Shown one piece after another: positions 27,974-38,444 of a stretch of 64,000 nucleotides of DNA. A program made the position numbers and the translations under genes. Source of the stretch: Shinella sp. WSJ-2 (lineage in GTDB: Bacteria; Pseudomonadota; Alphaproteobacteria; Rhizobiales; Rhizobiaceae); NCBI RefSeq assembly GCF_003432075.1, contig NZ_QWBU01000009.1, forward strand, positions 1 to 64,000. Direction: 5' to 3'. The notes beneath the pieces were generated by a model that saw only the letters and a list, made by a program, of their open reading frames with translations, had not been told where the DNA came from and did not search any database. The first letter of the stretch is position 1. Each line of letters begins with the position of its first letter.

Positions 27974-28825
27974 TCACGGCATGTCCTTTCGAGGAGGTGC
28001 ACCGAACTGAGCCGTGTATTCTCTGCTGAATTGAGAGGCGCTTTCATAGCCAACAGCAAAGGCAACGCTGGACACAGTCCGCGCCTCCAGAAGGAGACGA
28101 CGTGCCTCGTGGAGCCGGACCATCTTGTGGTAGGCGCCCGGGCTGAGATTTGTCACAGATTTGAAGCGCCGATGAAACGTCGTAACTCCCATTCCCGCGA
28201 TCTTTGCCAGCAGATCGATGCTCACTTTTTCTCGGGAATTGGCCTTGATCCAGTCGATGGCACGTTGAATCTGCGCCGACTGGCCACCTACCCGTAGCGC
28301 ATCTCGCAGATGATGGCCCTGCGGGCTCTGGCCTACGCGATACAGCAGTTCGCGCGTGTAGAGAGGGGCAAGATGAGCTGCATCTGCCGGCATCTCCATC
28401 AATGCGGTCAGGCGCGTCAGAACATCGGCGATTGGCCCTGACATAGAGCCAACTGCGAAGGCAGGGCCCGCTTCCAGCGGCAGAGCGGGAAGCATCTCAA
28501 GAGCGCCTTCGCGGGCGAGGTCACGTGAAAGCCTGATCTCGATCCCGAGAAAAGGCTTCTCACTCGACGCCTGCAAGACCCGTGCATTTACCGGGACGTC
28601 CACCGACAGGATGAGAAAGTGCGCTGCGCCATAGGTGAGTGATTCACGGCCAATCGAAAGCTGTTTTTCTCCTTGAAGCACGAAATAAATCATCGGCTCA
28701 TACATCAGCGCCTCGTAGCCGGTCGTTCGCTCGGTCCTGCGAAGAGCGAGGTTCGGGATGAGGTTCGGGAGTACGGCGTGCTTGCTAAGCCGGTCAGTCA
28801 AATTGCGCAGTTCTGATAGGCTCAT
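27974..28825 (-). CDS. AraC-family transcriptional regulator (AraC_N type)
   Basis: 283 residues. The N-terminal part (YEPMIYFVLQGEKQLSIGRESLTYGAAHFLILSVDVPV) is the AraC_N cupin-like sensor typical of regulators beside oxidoreductases and hydrolases. The C-terminal HTH pair is seen as LLAKIAGMGVTTFHRRFKSVTNLSPGAYHKMVRL and VSSVAFAVGYESASQFSREYTAQFG. It is divergent from the hydrolase gene at 28962 with a 136-bp gap and probably activates it. Confidence 0.85.
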   Translation of the reverse strand: MSLSELRNLTDRLSKHAVLPNLIPNLALRRTERTTGYEALMYEPMIYFVLQGEKQLSIGRESLTYGAAHFLILSVDVPVNARVLQASSEKPFLGIEIRLSRDLAREGALEMLPALPLEAGPAFAVGSMSGPIADVLTRLTALMEMPADAAHLAPLYTRELLYRVGQSPQGHHLRDALRVGGQSAQIQRAIDWIKANSREKVSIDLLAKIAGMGVTTFHRRFKSVTNLSPGAYHKMVRLHEARRLLLEARTVSSVAFAVGYESASQFSREYTAQFGAPPRKDMP

Positions 28826-28961
28826 AGCGATGACTAATCACGGAAGATGAACAATAACGGCAGAATTGGCAGGATCGGGCAAGACGAAGGCAGGATCTGG
28901 CTCATGGATGCTTTCTCATGCCCCCACATCAGCGGTGTTACCAATGGAGGGAATGAACACC

Positions 28962-29900
28962 ATGACTCATTTCGCTGAAACCCCTGCTTCGGAAGAAACA
29001 CGCGAAACGCTCAAAGGGATTGCCACACAGATCGGCTACCCGATCCGTGCACCTCTGCTCAAGAGCCCGCAAGACTATGGCCTCCGGTATGAGAGAGTAT
29101 CTTTTCTCTCGCTTGACGGAGTGCCACTTGAGGCTTGGTTCATCCCACGCGAGGGATCAGACAAACTCATCATCGCCAATAACCCCTTATGGTTCAACCG
29201 CTATGGTCTGCCTGCCCACCTCGAGCCTTGGAAGTCGATCGGCGGCCCTCTCAACGCATTTGAGGTGAATTACGTCCCCGACTACAAGATCCTGCACGAC
29301 GAAGGATACAATGTGCTCGCTTATGACATGCGCAATCTCGGACAGAGCGGCAGCGCCAATGGTGGGATCAGCAGCGGAGGCCGCTTTGAAGCGCGAGATG
29401 TTCTTGGATCGATCCAGTATGCCCGAACCAACCCGCGGCTTAGGGATATGATCATCGGGCTGTTCAGCCGCTGCCAGGGCTGCAATGCGACCATTTATGC
29501 CATGGCGGAGTCTCCTGATGCATTTGAAGGAGTTCGCTGCATGGTGGCCCCTCAGCCTCTGTCCGTGCGTGTGGCGATCGAACAGCTTCTCGCGGCCATG
29601 GGCCTGGATGAACACATCAACACTGTCGAGCAAGAACTGATGGCGATCAACAGCTTCAGGCTGGATGAGATGTCCCCGGTACCATTTGCAAGACACGTCC
29701 GGATTCCCACGCTTCTCTATCAGGTGAAGGACGACGCCTTGACAAGGCCTGATGACATTCAGGGCATGTTCGACAACATCCCCATCCCGGAAAAGGAGCT
29801 GATCTGGATCGAGGGAACCTCGTCACGCTGGGACGGCTACTTGTATTTTCAGCGGAAGCCTGAACGCATGATCGCTTGGTTCAATCAGTACATGAACTGA
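28962..29900 (+). CDS. Alpha/beta hydrolase with cysteine at the nucleophile elbow
   Basis: About 312 residues. Start is uncertain: ATG 28962 lies 9 bp after AGGGA, while ATG 28953 is nearer. Segments LDGVPLEAWFIPRE, NVLAYDMRNLGQSGSANGG and the elbow LFSRCQGCNATIY identify an alpha/beta hydrolase. In the elbow the usual GxSxG serine position reads SRCQG, so a cysteine may be the nucleophile, as in dienelactone hydrolase. Substrate unknown. Divergent AraC regulator and downstream SnoaL gene suggest a small detoxification or secondary-metabolite unit. Confidence 0.65.
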   Translation: MTHFAETPASEETRETLKGIATQIGYPIRAPLLKSPQDYGLRYERVSFLSLDGVPLEAWFIPREGSDKLIIANNPLWFNRYGLPAHLEPWKSIGGPLNAFEVNYVPDYKILHDEGYNVLAYDMRNLGQSGSANGGISSGGRFEARDVLGSIQYARTNPRLRDMIIGLFSRCQGCNATIYAMAESPDAFEGVRCMVAPQPLSVRVAIEQLLAAMGLDEHINTVEQELMAINSFRLDEMSPVPFARHVRIPTLLYQVKDDALTRPDDIQGMFDNIPIPEKELIWIEGTSSRWDGYLYFQRKPERMIAWFNQYMN

Positions 29901-29962
29901 TGGAAGCCGAAAGCTCAAGGCATTGGGAGGGCCTCCAATTGCAAAAGAGATAAAACGCACCT

Positions 29963-30001
29963 ATAAACGATATATACAGTCAGACTGTATATATCGTTTA
30001 T
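29963..30001. promoter_or_regulatory. 39-bp perfect palindrome, likely operator
   Basis: TAAACGATATATACAGTC at 29964-29981 is repeated exactly inverted at 29983-30000 around a single A, and one more base on each side also pairs. It ends 17 bp before the SnoaL-like gene, where a repressor would block transcription or translation. The AT-rich palindrome suits a winged-helix dimer such as the MarR protein encoded at 30438. As RNA it would form a 19-bp hairpin just before the start codon. Confidence 0.75.
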
Positions 30002-30017
30002 CCTTGAAGGGTCGACA

Positions 30018-30428
30018 ATGTCTAATGAGAACAAGGAAGTGGTCCGCCGCTTCAACATCGAAGTGATCCAGAATGGCAACGAAGCCGTGTTTCAGGCTCT
30101 GATGTCTCCCAGCTTCATAAATCACTCCGCCCCCCAAAACATGCCTCGCGGTCCTGAAAGCATGTGGAACACCTTTGAGAGCGTTCTACGTCCCGCTCTG
30201 TCGAACCTGAAAATAGAGATCCACGACCAGATCGCTGAGGGAGACAAGGTCACCACCCGGAAAACCATCAGCGGAATTCACTCTGGCCCGCTGTTCGACA
30301 TTCCGGCGACAGGACGAGAGGTGACAATTAGCGTCATCGATATCGTGAGAATTGAAGGCGGCAGATATGCGGAGCATTGGGGCTTGAACACGCTGTCGAA
30401 CGTGATTGCCGCTCTGTCGAAGGACTGA
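30018..30428 (+). CDS. SnoaL-like ester cyclase / NTF2-fold protein
   Basis: 136 residues with GAAGGG before the ATG. VRRFNIEVIQNGNEAVFQALMSPSFINHSA and VTTRKTISGIHSGPLFDIPATGREVTISVIDIVRIEGGRYAEHWGLNT follow the SnoaL/NTF2 pattern, including the late H in EHWG. Members close polyketide rings or act as hydratases or small-ligand binders. No polyketide genes are here. Its expression is probably set by the palindrome directly upstream. Confidence 0.8.
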   Translation: MSNENKEVVRRFNIEVIQNGNEAVFQALMSPSFINHSAPQNMPRGPESMWNTFESVLRPALSNLKIEIHDQIAEGDKVTTRKTISGIHSGPLFDIPATGREVTISVIDIVRIEGGRYAEHWGLNTLSNVIAALSKD

Positions 30429-30437
30429 TCTGTCTCG

Positions 30438-30866
30438 CTAGCAGAGCCGTTCGATGATGCGGATGGCCGCTTCGAGCGTTCGTCTGTCCTCTTCGGACAG
30501 GCGCTCCTCGATCCGTTCGGCGATCTGCGCCGTTCGGGCTTGGCGGGCGCGGGTTAACCGCGCACGCCCCTCCTCAGTGAGGAAAAGAAGTTCGCTGCGC
30601 CGGTCCGCCGGATTGGGCATCTTGTCAATGAGGCCCTCGATTTCCAACTGACCGACAACCAGCCGCATGCTTTGGTGGCGAACGTTGCGACGGTCGGCCA
30701 GTTGGGCAACACTGAGTGGCCCCTCCCGATCCAAAAGCGACAGTGTTTCTGACTGCGAAGTTGTCGGTGTCTGTGCCCCGGACCTTATGTCGCGGATGAA
30801 GCTGCCGAGCGCATGACGGAGCGTTTCAGCAAGCGTGAGCGCATCTATCTGACTACTGGAGCTCAT
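30438..30866 (-). CDS. MarR-family transcriptional regulator
   Basis: 142 residues from ATG 30866 (MSSSSQIDALTLAETL); an upstream in-frame ATG at 30968 adds 34 residues without MarR character. The winged helix is clear: TSQSETLSLLDREGPLSVAQLADRRNVRHQSMRLVVGQLEIEGLIDKMPNPADRRSELLFLTEEGR, including the wing DxR. It is convergent with the SnoaL gene (9-bp gap) and is the best candidate to bind the palindrome at 29963. Confidence 0.85.
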   Translation of the reverse strand: MSSSSQIDALTLAETLRHALGSFIRDIRSGAQTPTTSQSETLSLLDREGPLSVAQLADRRNVRHQSMRLVVGQLEIEGLIDKMPNPADRRSELLFLTEEGRARLTRARQARTAQIAERIEERLSEEDRRTLEAAIRIIERLC

Positions 30867-31101
30867 CTTTTGATTTTCATTTCTTCGGTGCGACCTCAGG
30901 ACAGCGATTCCGCAACCCTTCGCAGTGCGAGGATCAACCGCAGGATGACTGCCAGAAATAGGCATCATAAGTAATAGCAGTCTGCAAGAAGGGAAGCAGA
31001 CCGAGTGCTTTCAGGTCAAGATACAGCTAGCCCCAACGTCACTCGAAGGGCGAAGCGGTTGCACGGAATTGCTCGCCACAGCTCCGACCTCGCACTCCGG
31101 A

Positions 31102-31406
31102 GCGGAAATCATTGCCGCTCTCCCGCCATGTTGACGTCAGCCCAATGCCAAGCATAAAGATGGCATCCAACGGCGCCCTCGGCGGAAAGATATAGGGAAA
31201 TCAAAGGCTATATTGTTGAGCCTCTGACATCATCTGAGAACCCAGGTCTTCGAGGCAGACTGTTGTAGATCGGTTTTCCGCTGAAACTCCGCGTCCGTTT
31301 CTCACAAGAAAAAGTAATGCCTTCTCAACAATCTGAGCAGCCCTGGCCGCCGTTCTTCATGCCATCGTTGTGCGCAAGCAGGCCTCCTAAAGTTGACTGG
31401 GGACCC
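31102..31406 (+). repeat. 305-bp dispersed repeat, copy E (full length, most diverged)
   Basis: 305 bp from GCGGAAATCATTGCCGCT to TGACTGGGGACCC. Same length and block order as the other full copies but with more substitutions; the hairpins at the middle are partly broken. The flanks 30867-31101 and 31407-31539 contain no gene. Confidence 0.85.
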
Positions 31407-31539
31407 GAAAGCAATTAATTTACGGAAACAAACAGTCGGCTATTGGCGCAACGCATAAGATGAAGCATGCATTTCAAATGCCGATTAATCTGCATGATGT
31501 CTTCGTCATGCAGGAAGTGCGAGAGCCCAATCACTGCAA

Positions 31540-32469
31540 CTAAACCGGCACATGACCCGACCCTGCCTGAGCGAGCGGCACAGTCCTGCGGTTTGCCGAC
31601 AGTTTCCGGTACCTTGTCGGCGTGAGATTGTGGTGTCGGAGAAAGACACGATTGAAGTTCGAGAGATTGCGATAGCCCACTTCGAAGCAGATGTCCGTGA
31701 TCGGCATCGAGGTATCGGTCAGTAGCTGGCCCGCCTTCCAGATCCGAAGCTTATTGACATGGTCAGTAAAGCTGTTGCCGCTGTTCTTCTTGAAAAATCT
31801 CGAAAAGGAACTGTCGCTCATACCGACCATTCGTGCCATGTCCGGCAAGCGGATATCTTCCGAGAGATTTGCGAAGATATATGCAAAGACCTGTTGCAAG
31901 GCTTCGAGGGAACCATAGCTCAGGTCCGGCACATAAGCCTCCGAAGACAGGATATCGACTTCGTCAGTGTCGCGCAGCAGCGAGAGCAATGACAAAAAGG
32001 TCGCAAGGCGTGCCGATCCCGTCTGAAACTCCATGTCGAGTATCAGCGCTTCTGCCTTTTCCCTCGCCCGCCCCTTGAATGAGAGCCCACGTTGCGCGCG
32101 GACGAAGAAATCGCGCAGCCCCGCAAGTTCCGGAAGAAACGCAGAGGCCTGCTCCAGCTTTGACGGCAAGAACTGGATGACAATATCGCGCCCAGGAATG
32201 CGCTCACCGTCACCAAGTGGCGTGACCCAGTCATGCGGCAGGTTGCTTCCGATCAAGGAAATATGGCCCGGCGTAAACGCGCCGACATGATCACCTGCAA
32301 GCAGAACACCGCTGGCATTGGGAATGTAATGGATCTCCACCTCCGGGTGGAAATTCCAGACATTGCGTTCCCACGGATAGTCGTCACGGCGCCAGAGGAA
32401 TGTCTCGTCAGCGCCAGTCAACACATATTCAAATCTCGCGACCGTTGGCGAAACAACCGATATGGCCAC
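31540..32469 (-). CDS. AraC-family regulator with N-terminal cupin sensor
   Basis: 309 residues. The N-terminal cupin ([42 protein letters not shown]) matches AraC_binding sensors of sugar regulators. HTH pair at the C-terminus: [33 protein letters not shown] and [33 protein letters not shown]. It is divergent from the polyol transporter operon at 32706 and should control it in response to the pentitol. Confidence 0.85.
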   Translation of the reverse strand: MAISVVSPTVARFEYVLTGADETFLWRRDDYPWERNVWNFHPEVEIHYIPNASGVLLAGDHVGAFTPGHISLIGSNLPHDWVTPLGDGERIPGRDIVIQFLPSKLEQASAFLPELAGLRDFFVRAQRGLSFKGRAREKAEALILDMEFQTGSARLATFLSLLSLLRDTDEVDILSSEAYVPDLSYGSLEALQQVFAYIFANLSEDIRLPDMARMVGMSDSSFSRFFKKNSGNSFTDHVNKLRIWKAGQLLTDTSMPITDICFEVGYRNLSNFNRVFLRHHNLTPTRYRKLSANRRTVPLAQAGSGHVPV

Positions 32470-32705
32470 CCCTCCCCTGGCTTTCCAGACTTCGCATCAC
32501 GTCGACAATCGGTATTAGATTGTGCAACGCACACAAGATTTCATGGATATTCCTGAGATCTCGCGCATTAAAGTATCAGTATGGCGCAACGCCGACGCTT
32601 GTGTCCACCCCGTCTTTCCAGAAGTATCGAGGTCCGTTGAGCGCGTCGGAGGAGAGTTTAGCACGCACAACCGGAGCGATTTCGCGATCCAAATGGAGGA
32701 GAACA

Positions 32706-34136
32706 ATGAATAATTTTGCAAAAGCCGTGGGCGTCGGCTTCGTCTCGCTTGGCCTTTGGAGTTCAACCGCGCTTGCGCAGGATTCCTGGTGGAAGACTGC
32801 CGCGGAGCCGTATCAGGGCGCGACCATTCGGGGCATTTCCGAATCCACCCCGGCGTCGAAATATGTCGAGCAGGTCCTCGGCCCGAAATTTACCGAGGAG
32901 ACCGGGATCAAGGTCGAATTTGAGGCCACGTCTTGGGACCAGATGTACGACAAGGCGATCAAGGACATGGAGGCCAATACCGGCATCTACGACTTCGTCT
33001 ACATCGAGCAGGACATTGTCTACACCTATCTGGCCCGCCACTTCCTGGTGGATATCACCAAGTCGCTCGCCGACAACGCAAAGATCGCGTCGCCGGACTT
33101 CAAGCCGGAGAACTTCACCACGTTCCTGAACTATTTCAAGGATCCGAAGTCAGGCAACGTCATGGGCGTGCCCATGGAAGCATTCATCAAGCCTTATCTC
33201 TACCGCAAGGATCTGTTCGAGGATCCCGCGATCCAGAAAGCCTACAAGGATGCGACCGGTGCGGATCTGAAGCCCGCGACCACGCATGAGGAATACACCC
33301 AGATCGCCCAGTTCTTCACGCAATATGGCGCAGACAAGGAGCTTTGGGGCACGACCGTACAGGCCTCGTCGAGCCATCCCGCTGCCTTCTACGAGTTCTT
33401 CGAGTCGGTCGCGCCGACCTTTGGCGTCTACAATTGGGGCATCGATGGCACGACCTTCGCCGCCACGGAAGCCAACGGCGGCCAAATGAACTCCGCCGCG
33501 GCGAAGAAGGCGCTCAACTACTGGGTCGACCTCCTGAAATACGCGCCGCCGGAATCGACGTCGTCCACTTGGGACGAGGTTGCCGGCACATTTGCCGCCG
33601 GCCGCGCCGCCCAGGGCCTCGTCTACGGCGAGAACGCTGCGTGGATCGCGACCGACGAAAGCAAATCGACCGTCGTCGGCAAAGTGGGCGTGGCATTGCC
33701 GCCGGTTGAGGCAGGCGTGATGGAAGCGGCCGCATCCGGCAAGGGGTACATCGGCTACTACGATGGCGGCGCCTTCGGCATCCCGCATTCTTCCAAGAAC
33801 AAGGACGCCTCACTGCTCTTCCTGCAGTATATCGGGCAGGCTTCCGTGCAGACCAATTGGGCGCTGGCCGGCTCCCGCATCGTCATGAACTCGACCTATG
33901 ACGACCCCAAAATCGTCGAGCAGGACAAGAAGATGAACGGTTACTACACGCTAATGCGTGACGACGGAAAGCTCTTCGCCGGAGCGCCGCCATACCCGTT
34001 CCACTCGCAAGTCCTGCAGGTGGTCGCGCCGTTCATCTACAAGGCGATCGTTGGCGAGATCAAGCCGGACGACGCTCTGGACCAGGCCGCCGCTGCGGCC
34101 GAAGCTGAACTCGTGAAGCTCGGCTACCGCAAGTAA
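32706..34136 (+). CDS. ABC transporter binding protein for a sugar or polyol
   Basis: 476 residues from ATG 32706, preceded by GGAGGAG; the frame opens further upstream but the signal peptide (ends STALAQDS) fixes this start. Family SBP_bac_1 by [32 protein letters not shown] and DYEQ-like repeats later. Followed by two permeases, an ATPase and pentitol dehydrogenases, so the ligand is most likely ribitol, xylitol or arabitol. Confidence 0.8.
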   Translation: MNNFAKAVGVGFVSLGLWSSTALAQDSWWKTAAEPYQGATIRGISESTPASKYVEQVLGPKFTEETGIKVEFEATSWDQMYDKAIKDMEANTGIYDFVYIEQDIVYTYLARHFLVDITKSLADNAKIASPDFKPENFTTFLNYFKDPKSGNVMGVPMEAFIKPYLYRKDLFEDPAIQKAYKDATGADLKPATTHEEYTQIAQFFTQYGADKELWGTTVQASSSHPAAFYEFFESVAPTFGVYNWGIDGTTFAATEANGGQMNSAAAKKALNYWVDLLKYAPPESTSSTWDEVAGTFAAGRAAQGLVYGENAAWIATDESKSTVVGKVGVALPPVEAGVMEAAASGKGYIGYYDGGAFGIPHSSKNKDASLLFLQYIGQASVQTNWALAGSRIVMNSTYDDPKIVEQDKKMNGYYTLMRDDGKLFAGAPPYPFHSQVLQVVAPFIYKAIVGEIKPDDALDQAAAAAEAELVKLGYRK

Positions 34137-34158
34137 GAAGCCGCCCCTCCCAGCGGTT

Positions 34159-34186
34159 GGCGGCCGCCTTCAGCAAGGTGGCCGCC
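34159..34186 (+). terminator. Intercistronic hairpin after the binding-protein gene
   Basis: GGCGGCCGCCTT pairs with AAGGTGGCCGCC around CAGC (one G.T pair), then CCTTCCTC. Same position as the hairpin after ugpB; likely raises binding-protein output relative to the permeases. Confidence 0.65.
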
Positions 34187-34265
34187 CCTTCCTCACTGGA
34201 GGTTGCGGACTTGTTCACAAAGCTGCTGGTCGAATTGATACCAATGACGTCTGACGGAGCGTAGG

Positions 34266-35144
34266 ATGAGACAATCCAACATCGGATGGCTGTTTCTAGC
34301 GCCAGCCACCCTAATCCTGTTCGTTGTCGGGTTCATTCCCTTCATTTACATCCTATATGTCGGTTTCTTCGACTGGAACACCAATGCGCTCGATCCCACC
34401 CTGCGCTGGGCTGGTCTGCAGAATTACCGCAACCTCGTCTTTGACACGACATTCCTGAACTCGCTTGCGCGCACGCTGGTCTTCGCCTTCATCGTGGTCA
34501 TCAGCGAGCTGTTGCTGGGCTATGTGCTGGCCCGCGCGCTGATGGCAGACCGTTTGTGGGGCCGCCAGTTCTTTCGGACCATCCATACGCTGCCGATCGT
34601 TGTCGCGCCCATTGCAGTCGGCGCGACCTGGCGGCTGCTCTGCGTTCCGGGATTCGGCATCGTTCCCTATTACCTGAAACTGTGGTTCGGCATCGACTAC
34701 AACATTTCGACCAATGCCTATCACGCCTTCGGCACGGCGATCATCATGGACCTTTGGCACTGGACGCCGTTTGTCACGCTGTCGCTGATGGCGGGGCTCA
34801 CCGCCCTGCCGAAAGAACCACTCGAGCAGGCGCAGATCGACGGCGGCAACAAGCTGCAGATCTTCTGGTACGTGATCGTGCCGATGCTGAAGCCGGTGTT
34901 GCTGACTACCGTCTTCATCCGGCTGATGGACGCCCTTCGCTCCGTCGATGAAATCTGGATGCTGACCAAAGGCGGCCCCGCCGAGGCGACCCGATTCATT
35001 GGCCTTCATATCTGGATCAACGTCTTTCCGAAGACGGACTATGGCTACGGCGCCGCCATGTCCCTTCTCACGCTTTACGTCACGATCGTTTTGAGCTGGC
35101 TGCTCTTCGTCGCAATGACCGGCCGCAAGGGAGGCGCACAATGA
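34266..35144 (+). CDS. ABC sugar/polyol permease, MalF-like
   Basis: 292 residues with six predicted membrane helices, starting [32 protein letters not shown]. ATPase-contact loop [24 protein letters not shown] is intact. Its stop overlaps the next permease start by 4 bp, so both are made together. Confidence 0.85.
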   Translation: MRQSNIGWLFLAPATLILFVVGFIPFIYILYVGFFDWNTNALDPTLRWAGLQNYRNLVFDTTFLNSLARTLVFAFIVVISELLLGYVLARALMADRLWGRQFFRTIHTLPIVVAPIAVGATWRLLCVPGFGIVPYYLKLWFGIDYNISTNAYHAFGTAIIMDLWHWTPFVTLSLMAGLTALPKEPLEQAQIDGGNKLQIFWYVIVPMLKPVLLTTVFIRLMDALRSVDEIWMLTKGGPAEATRFIGLHIWINVFPKTDYGYGAAMSLLTLYVTIVLSWLLFVAMTGRKGGAQ

Positions 35145-35974
35145 GACGCTCCGGTATAGGTTCCTTCGTCCTCTGGATTGGCTTGACCTTCCTGACGCTT
35201 CTTCCGGTCTGGTGGATGCTGGTCGTTTCGATGCGGCCTCGGGTGAAGCTGTATTCGAAATCAGTCCTCATCGACGATCTCTACTGGGACAATTTTCTGG
35301 CCGTCCTGAACAGCTCGACCTTCCTGCAATATCTCTGGAATTCGATGGTCGTGGCGACATCGAATGCAGCGCTTGTCTGCGCGCTCGGCCTGCTCGCTGC
35401 GTTCGGGCTGTCGCGTTACAAGATCAGCGGCGGTGACAACGTATTCTTCTGGCTGATCACCAACCGCATGGCGCCGCCTGCCGTCTTTCTGTTGCCGCTC
35501 TTTTTGCTGTTCACCAAATGGTTCGTCTTCGGCGACTTCATGTTGTTCGACACGAAAATCGGTCTGATCCTCCTTTACTGTGTGTTCAACCTGCCCTTCG
35601 CCATCTGGCTCCTGAAAGGCATGCTGGACGGGATACCGCTGGAGCTGGACGAAGCGGCACGCGTCGATGGGGCGACAACCGGCCAAGTGCTCTCCCACGT
35701 CATCCTGCCGCTGGCACGCCCCGGATTGGCCGTCACCTTCATCCTCACCTGGATCTTCGCCTGGAATGAGTACTTGTTCGCAGCAACGCTCACCTCGTCG
35801 GCTGACGCCAGAACCGTGACGACAGCGCTCGCCGAATATGTCTCGGTCACCGGAACGAACTGGGGCGAGATGGCGGCCATGGCGTTCCTGACCACGCTCC
35901 CGGCTCTGGTCGTGCTCGGCTTCGTCCAGAAGCACATCGTGACCGGCCTGACGTTCGGCGCATTGAAAGGATAA
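35141..35974 (+). CDS. ABC sugar/polyol permease, MalG-like
   Basis: 277 residues, six predicted helices. Loop [26 protein letters not shown] matches the MalG group. Pairs with the permease at 34266. Confidence 0.85.
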   Translation: MRRSGIGSFVLWIGLTFLTLLPVWWMLVVSMRPRVKLYSKSVLIDDLYWDNFLAVLNSSTFLQYLWNSMVVATSNAALVCALGLLAAFGLSRYKISGGDNVFFWLITNRMAPPAVFLLPLFLLFTKWFVFGDFMLFDTKIGLILLYCVFNLPFAIWLLKGMLDGIPLELDEAARVDGATTGQVLSHVILPLARPGLAVTFILTWIFAWNEYLFAATLTSSADARTVTTALAEYVSVTGTNWGEMAAMAFLTTLPALVVLGFVQKHIVTGLTFGALKG

Positions 35975-35978
35975 ATTG

Positions 35979-36182
35979 ATGGCTGCCATTCAACCCCAGA
36001 AATCCGAGCGCGACGGGTTCCTACCGATCCGCACCAACGGCTTCGACAGAGGCTTCATCTCGGTCGTGATCCTGATCCTGGTGCATCTTCTGTGGATGCG
36101 CTTTCTTGAGGGCGTGCTGCCTCTGTGGGTGGCGACGGTGCTCTGCCTGGCCCTCGCCGCATTCATTATCCGAAAGGGCTGA
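35979..36182 (+). CDS. Small membrane protein in the transporter operon
   Basis: 67 residues from ATG 35979 (a TTG one codon earlier is possible). A short cytoplasmic start, then two hydrophobic stretches ([16 protein letters not shown] and [19 protein letters not shown]). It sits 4 bp after the second permease and 4 bp before the dehydrogenase. Small two-helix proteins occur in other alphaproteobacterial polyol ABC operons; their role is not established. Confidence 0.65.
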   Translation: MAAIQPQKSERDGFLPIRTNGFDRGFISVVILILVHLLWMRFLEGVLPLWVATVLCLALAAFIIRKG

Positions 36183-36186
36183 ACAT

Positions 36187-37227
36187 ATGAGATCGCTCGT
36201 TCTCGAACGAAAAGACGAACTGCGCATTCGCGACCTGGACCCGAAAGAGGTGCTCGGTCCCACCGACGTGCGCATTGCCATCAAGACCGTGGGGGTCTGC
36301 GGATCGGACGTTCATTATTATACGCACGGCGCCATCGGTCCCTTCGTCGTCCGCGAGCCGATGATCCTCGGCCATGAAGCAGCCGGCATCATCGAAGAGG
36401 TCGGCAGCGCGGTCCAGAACCTGAAGGTCGGCGACCGCGTGTGCATGGAGCCCGGCATTCCCGACCCTCAAAGTCGCGCGTCGCGGCTGGGTCTCTACAA
36501 TCTCGATCCGGCAGTGCGCTTTTGGGCGACCCCCCCGGTGCATGGCGTATTGAGGCCGAGCGTAGTCCACCCGGCGGCCTTTACCTTCAAGCTTCCGGAC
36601 AATGTTTCCTATGCCGCCGGCGCCATGGTCGAGCCGCTCGCCGTAGGCTTCCACGCTGTCGCCAAGGCAAGGCTGACGCCCGGGGCCATCGCACTGGTTA
36701 CGGGTGCGGGACCGATTGGCATGGTGACGGCAATCGCGGCACTGTCGGCTGGCTGCGCCAAAGTCATCGTCACCGACGTGGTCGACGAGAAACTTGCCGT
36801 GGCGCGCAAGCTCAGCTCAGCCATCGTGACCGTCAACGTGCGATCGCAGGACCTGCAGAGTGTTATCGCCCGGGAAACCGACGCCTGGGGCGTCGATGTG
36901 GTTTTCGAATGCTCAGGCGCGGCCGACGTCGTCGCAGACACCGTCCATCATGCCTGCCCCGGCGGCGCCCTTATCTTCGTGGGTATGCCGGTGAAGCCGG
37001 TTCTGTTCGATGTCGTCATCTCACAAACCAAGGAACTGCGCGTCGAACATGTATTCCGTTACGCCCATGTCTACCCGCGCATCATTGCGCTCCTGGGCTC
37101 CAACCAGATCAACGTCGATGCTCTGATCACCGACACCTACGCCTTCGAGGATTCCATTGAGGCGTTTGACTACGCGGTGCGGCCGAAGCCGTCCTCCGTC
37201 AAGATCCAGATCCAACTCGGCACCTGA
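36187..37227 (+). CDS. Xylitol-dehydrogenase-like zinc alcohol dehydrogenase
   Basis: 346 residues from ATG 36187. Medium-chain dehydrogenase with catalytic-zinc residues in [11 protein letters not shown] (C), GHEAAG (H, E) and MVEPLAVG (E). The structural-zinc lobe lacks the four cysteines of many relatives and instead reads [32 protein letters not shown], a segment typical of bacterial xylitol dehydrogenases. NAD loop GAGPIG. Expected reaction: pentitol oxidation to the 2-ketopentose. Which pentitol is not readable from sequence. Confidence 0.75.
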   Translation: MRSLVLERKDELRIRDLDPKEVLGPTDVRIAIKTVGVCGSDVHYYTHGAIGPFVVREPMILGHEAAGIIEEVGSAVQNLKVGDRVCMEPGIPDPQSRASRLGLYNLDPAVRFWATPPVHGVLRPSVVHPAAFTFKLPDNVSYAAGAMVEPLAVGFHAVAKARLTPGAIALVTGAGPIGMVTAIAALSAGCAKVIVTDVVDEKLAVARKLSSAIVTVNVRSQDLQSVIARETDAWGVDVVFECSGAADVVADTVHHACPGGALIFVGMPVKPVLFDVVISQTKELRVEHVFRYAHVYPRIIALLGSNQINVDALITDTYAFEDSIEAFDYAVRPKPSSVKIQIQLGT

Positions 37228-37349
37228 AATGGATCGACGGACATCGGATCGCAGCACCCCAGGCAGGACACAAGCCATGCTGAAGCTGACCGTTTACCCA
37301 TCCCGAAAGACCGGCGGCCTCGCCGCTTCAACTGACTGAGGATTGAGAT

Positions 37350-38420
37350 ATGGCGACGATAGAGCTCGACCAGGTCGACAAATATTACGGCTCTTACCAC
37401 GCACTGCGCAACATCTCGTTCGACATCGCGGATGGTGAATTCGTGGTGCTGGTAGGACCTTCTGGTTGCGGCAAGTCTACATTGCTTAGGACCCTTGCCG
37501 GCCTCGAAGAAATCACCGGTGGCACGATCAAGCTCGGTGGACATCGCGTCGACAACATCGCAGCGAAGGACCGTGACGTAGCCATGGTGTTCCAGAACTA
37601 CGCGCTTTATCCGCATATGACGGTCCGGGAGAATATGGCTTTCGCGTTGAAGCTGCGCGGAGAGAACCTGGCCGATCGCAACGCCAAGGTCGACAAGGCT
37701 GCAGAGATGTTGCGGCTTACGCCCTATTTGGACCGATATCCGAAAGCGCTCTCCGGTGGTCAGCGGCAGCGTGTCGCCATGGGACGCGCAATGGTTCGTA
37801 GTCCAAAAGCGTTCTTTTTCGACGAGCCTTTGTCGAACCTCGACGCCGCACTGCGCGTGGACATGCGTTCAGAGATCAAGGCTCTTCACCAGCGCCTCGG
37901 CGCCACATCAGTCTATGTTACGCACGACCAGATCGAAGCCATGACCATGGCGGATCGCATTGTCGTGCTGCGCAGTGGCAAGGTGGAGCAGATCGGGGCG
38001 CCTCTGGAGCTTTACGACAGACCGGCCAACACCTTTGTCGCCGGATTCATCGGGTCGCCAGCGATGAACATGCTGCCGGCCACGATCGACCTTGCCTTGA
38101 ACTCAGCGCGGCTTGCGGACGGGTCGACCCTCCCTCTTCCGCAAGGCACCCGGGCGACCAACGGGCAAGACGTCATCTATGGCGTTCGCCCTGACCAGTG
38201 GGTTCTGCACCATGGCGAGATGGGCGTACCGGCGACCGTCGAACTGATCGAGCCGACGGGGGCAGAAATACTCCTCGCTGCCCAATTGGCCGGGCAGCGG
38301 ATCTTGTGCGCCTTTCGCGAGCGCCACCCGTTGAGGCCGGGGGACAGGATTAGGCTCGATGTCGATCCTGCCGCGGCCCATGTGTTCGACAGGCAAACCG
38401 AACTGAGAATCTCACCCTGA
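37350..38420 (+). CDS. ABC sugar/polyol transporter ATPase, MalK/SmoK-like
   Basis: 356 residues. Walker [10 protein letters not shown], signature [15 protein letters not shown], Walker [16 protein letters not shown] and YVTHDQIEAMTMADR are intact, with a C-terminal OB regulatory domain. Energises the permeases at 34266 and 35141. The 122 bp before it hold no gene I can support. Confidence 0.85.
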   Translation: MATIELDQVDKYYGSYHALRNISFDIADGEFVVLVGPSGCGKSTLLRTLAGLEEITGGTIKLGGHRVDNIAAKDRDVAMVFQNYALYPHMTVRENMAFALKLRGENLADRNAKVDKAAEMLRLTPYLDRYPKALSGGQRQRVAMGRAMVRSPKAFFFDEPLSNLDAALRVDMRSEIKALHQRLGATSVYVTHDQIEAMTMADRIVVLRSGKVEQIGAPLELYDRPANTFVAGFIGSPAMNMLPATIDLALNSARLADGSTLPLPQGTRATNGQDVIYGVRPDQWVLHHGEMGVPATVELIEPTGAEILLAAQLAGQRILCAFRERHPLRPGDRIRLDVDPAAAHVFDRQTELRISP

Positions 38421-38444
38421 GCAAGACGCATCGAGGGATCATCC

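Noticed and set aside
5699-31406. CRISPR array or integron attC sites
   Set aside because: Repeats are about 305 bp and kilobases apart, without short regular spacers; no GTTRRRY core or attC fold, and the modules are whole operons with their own promoters.
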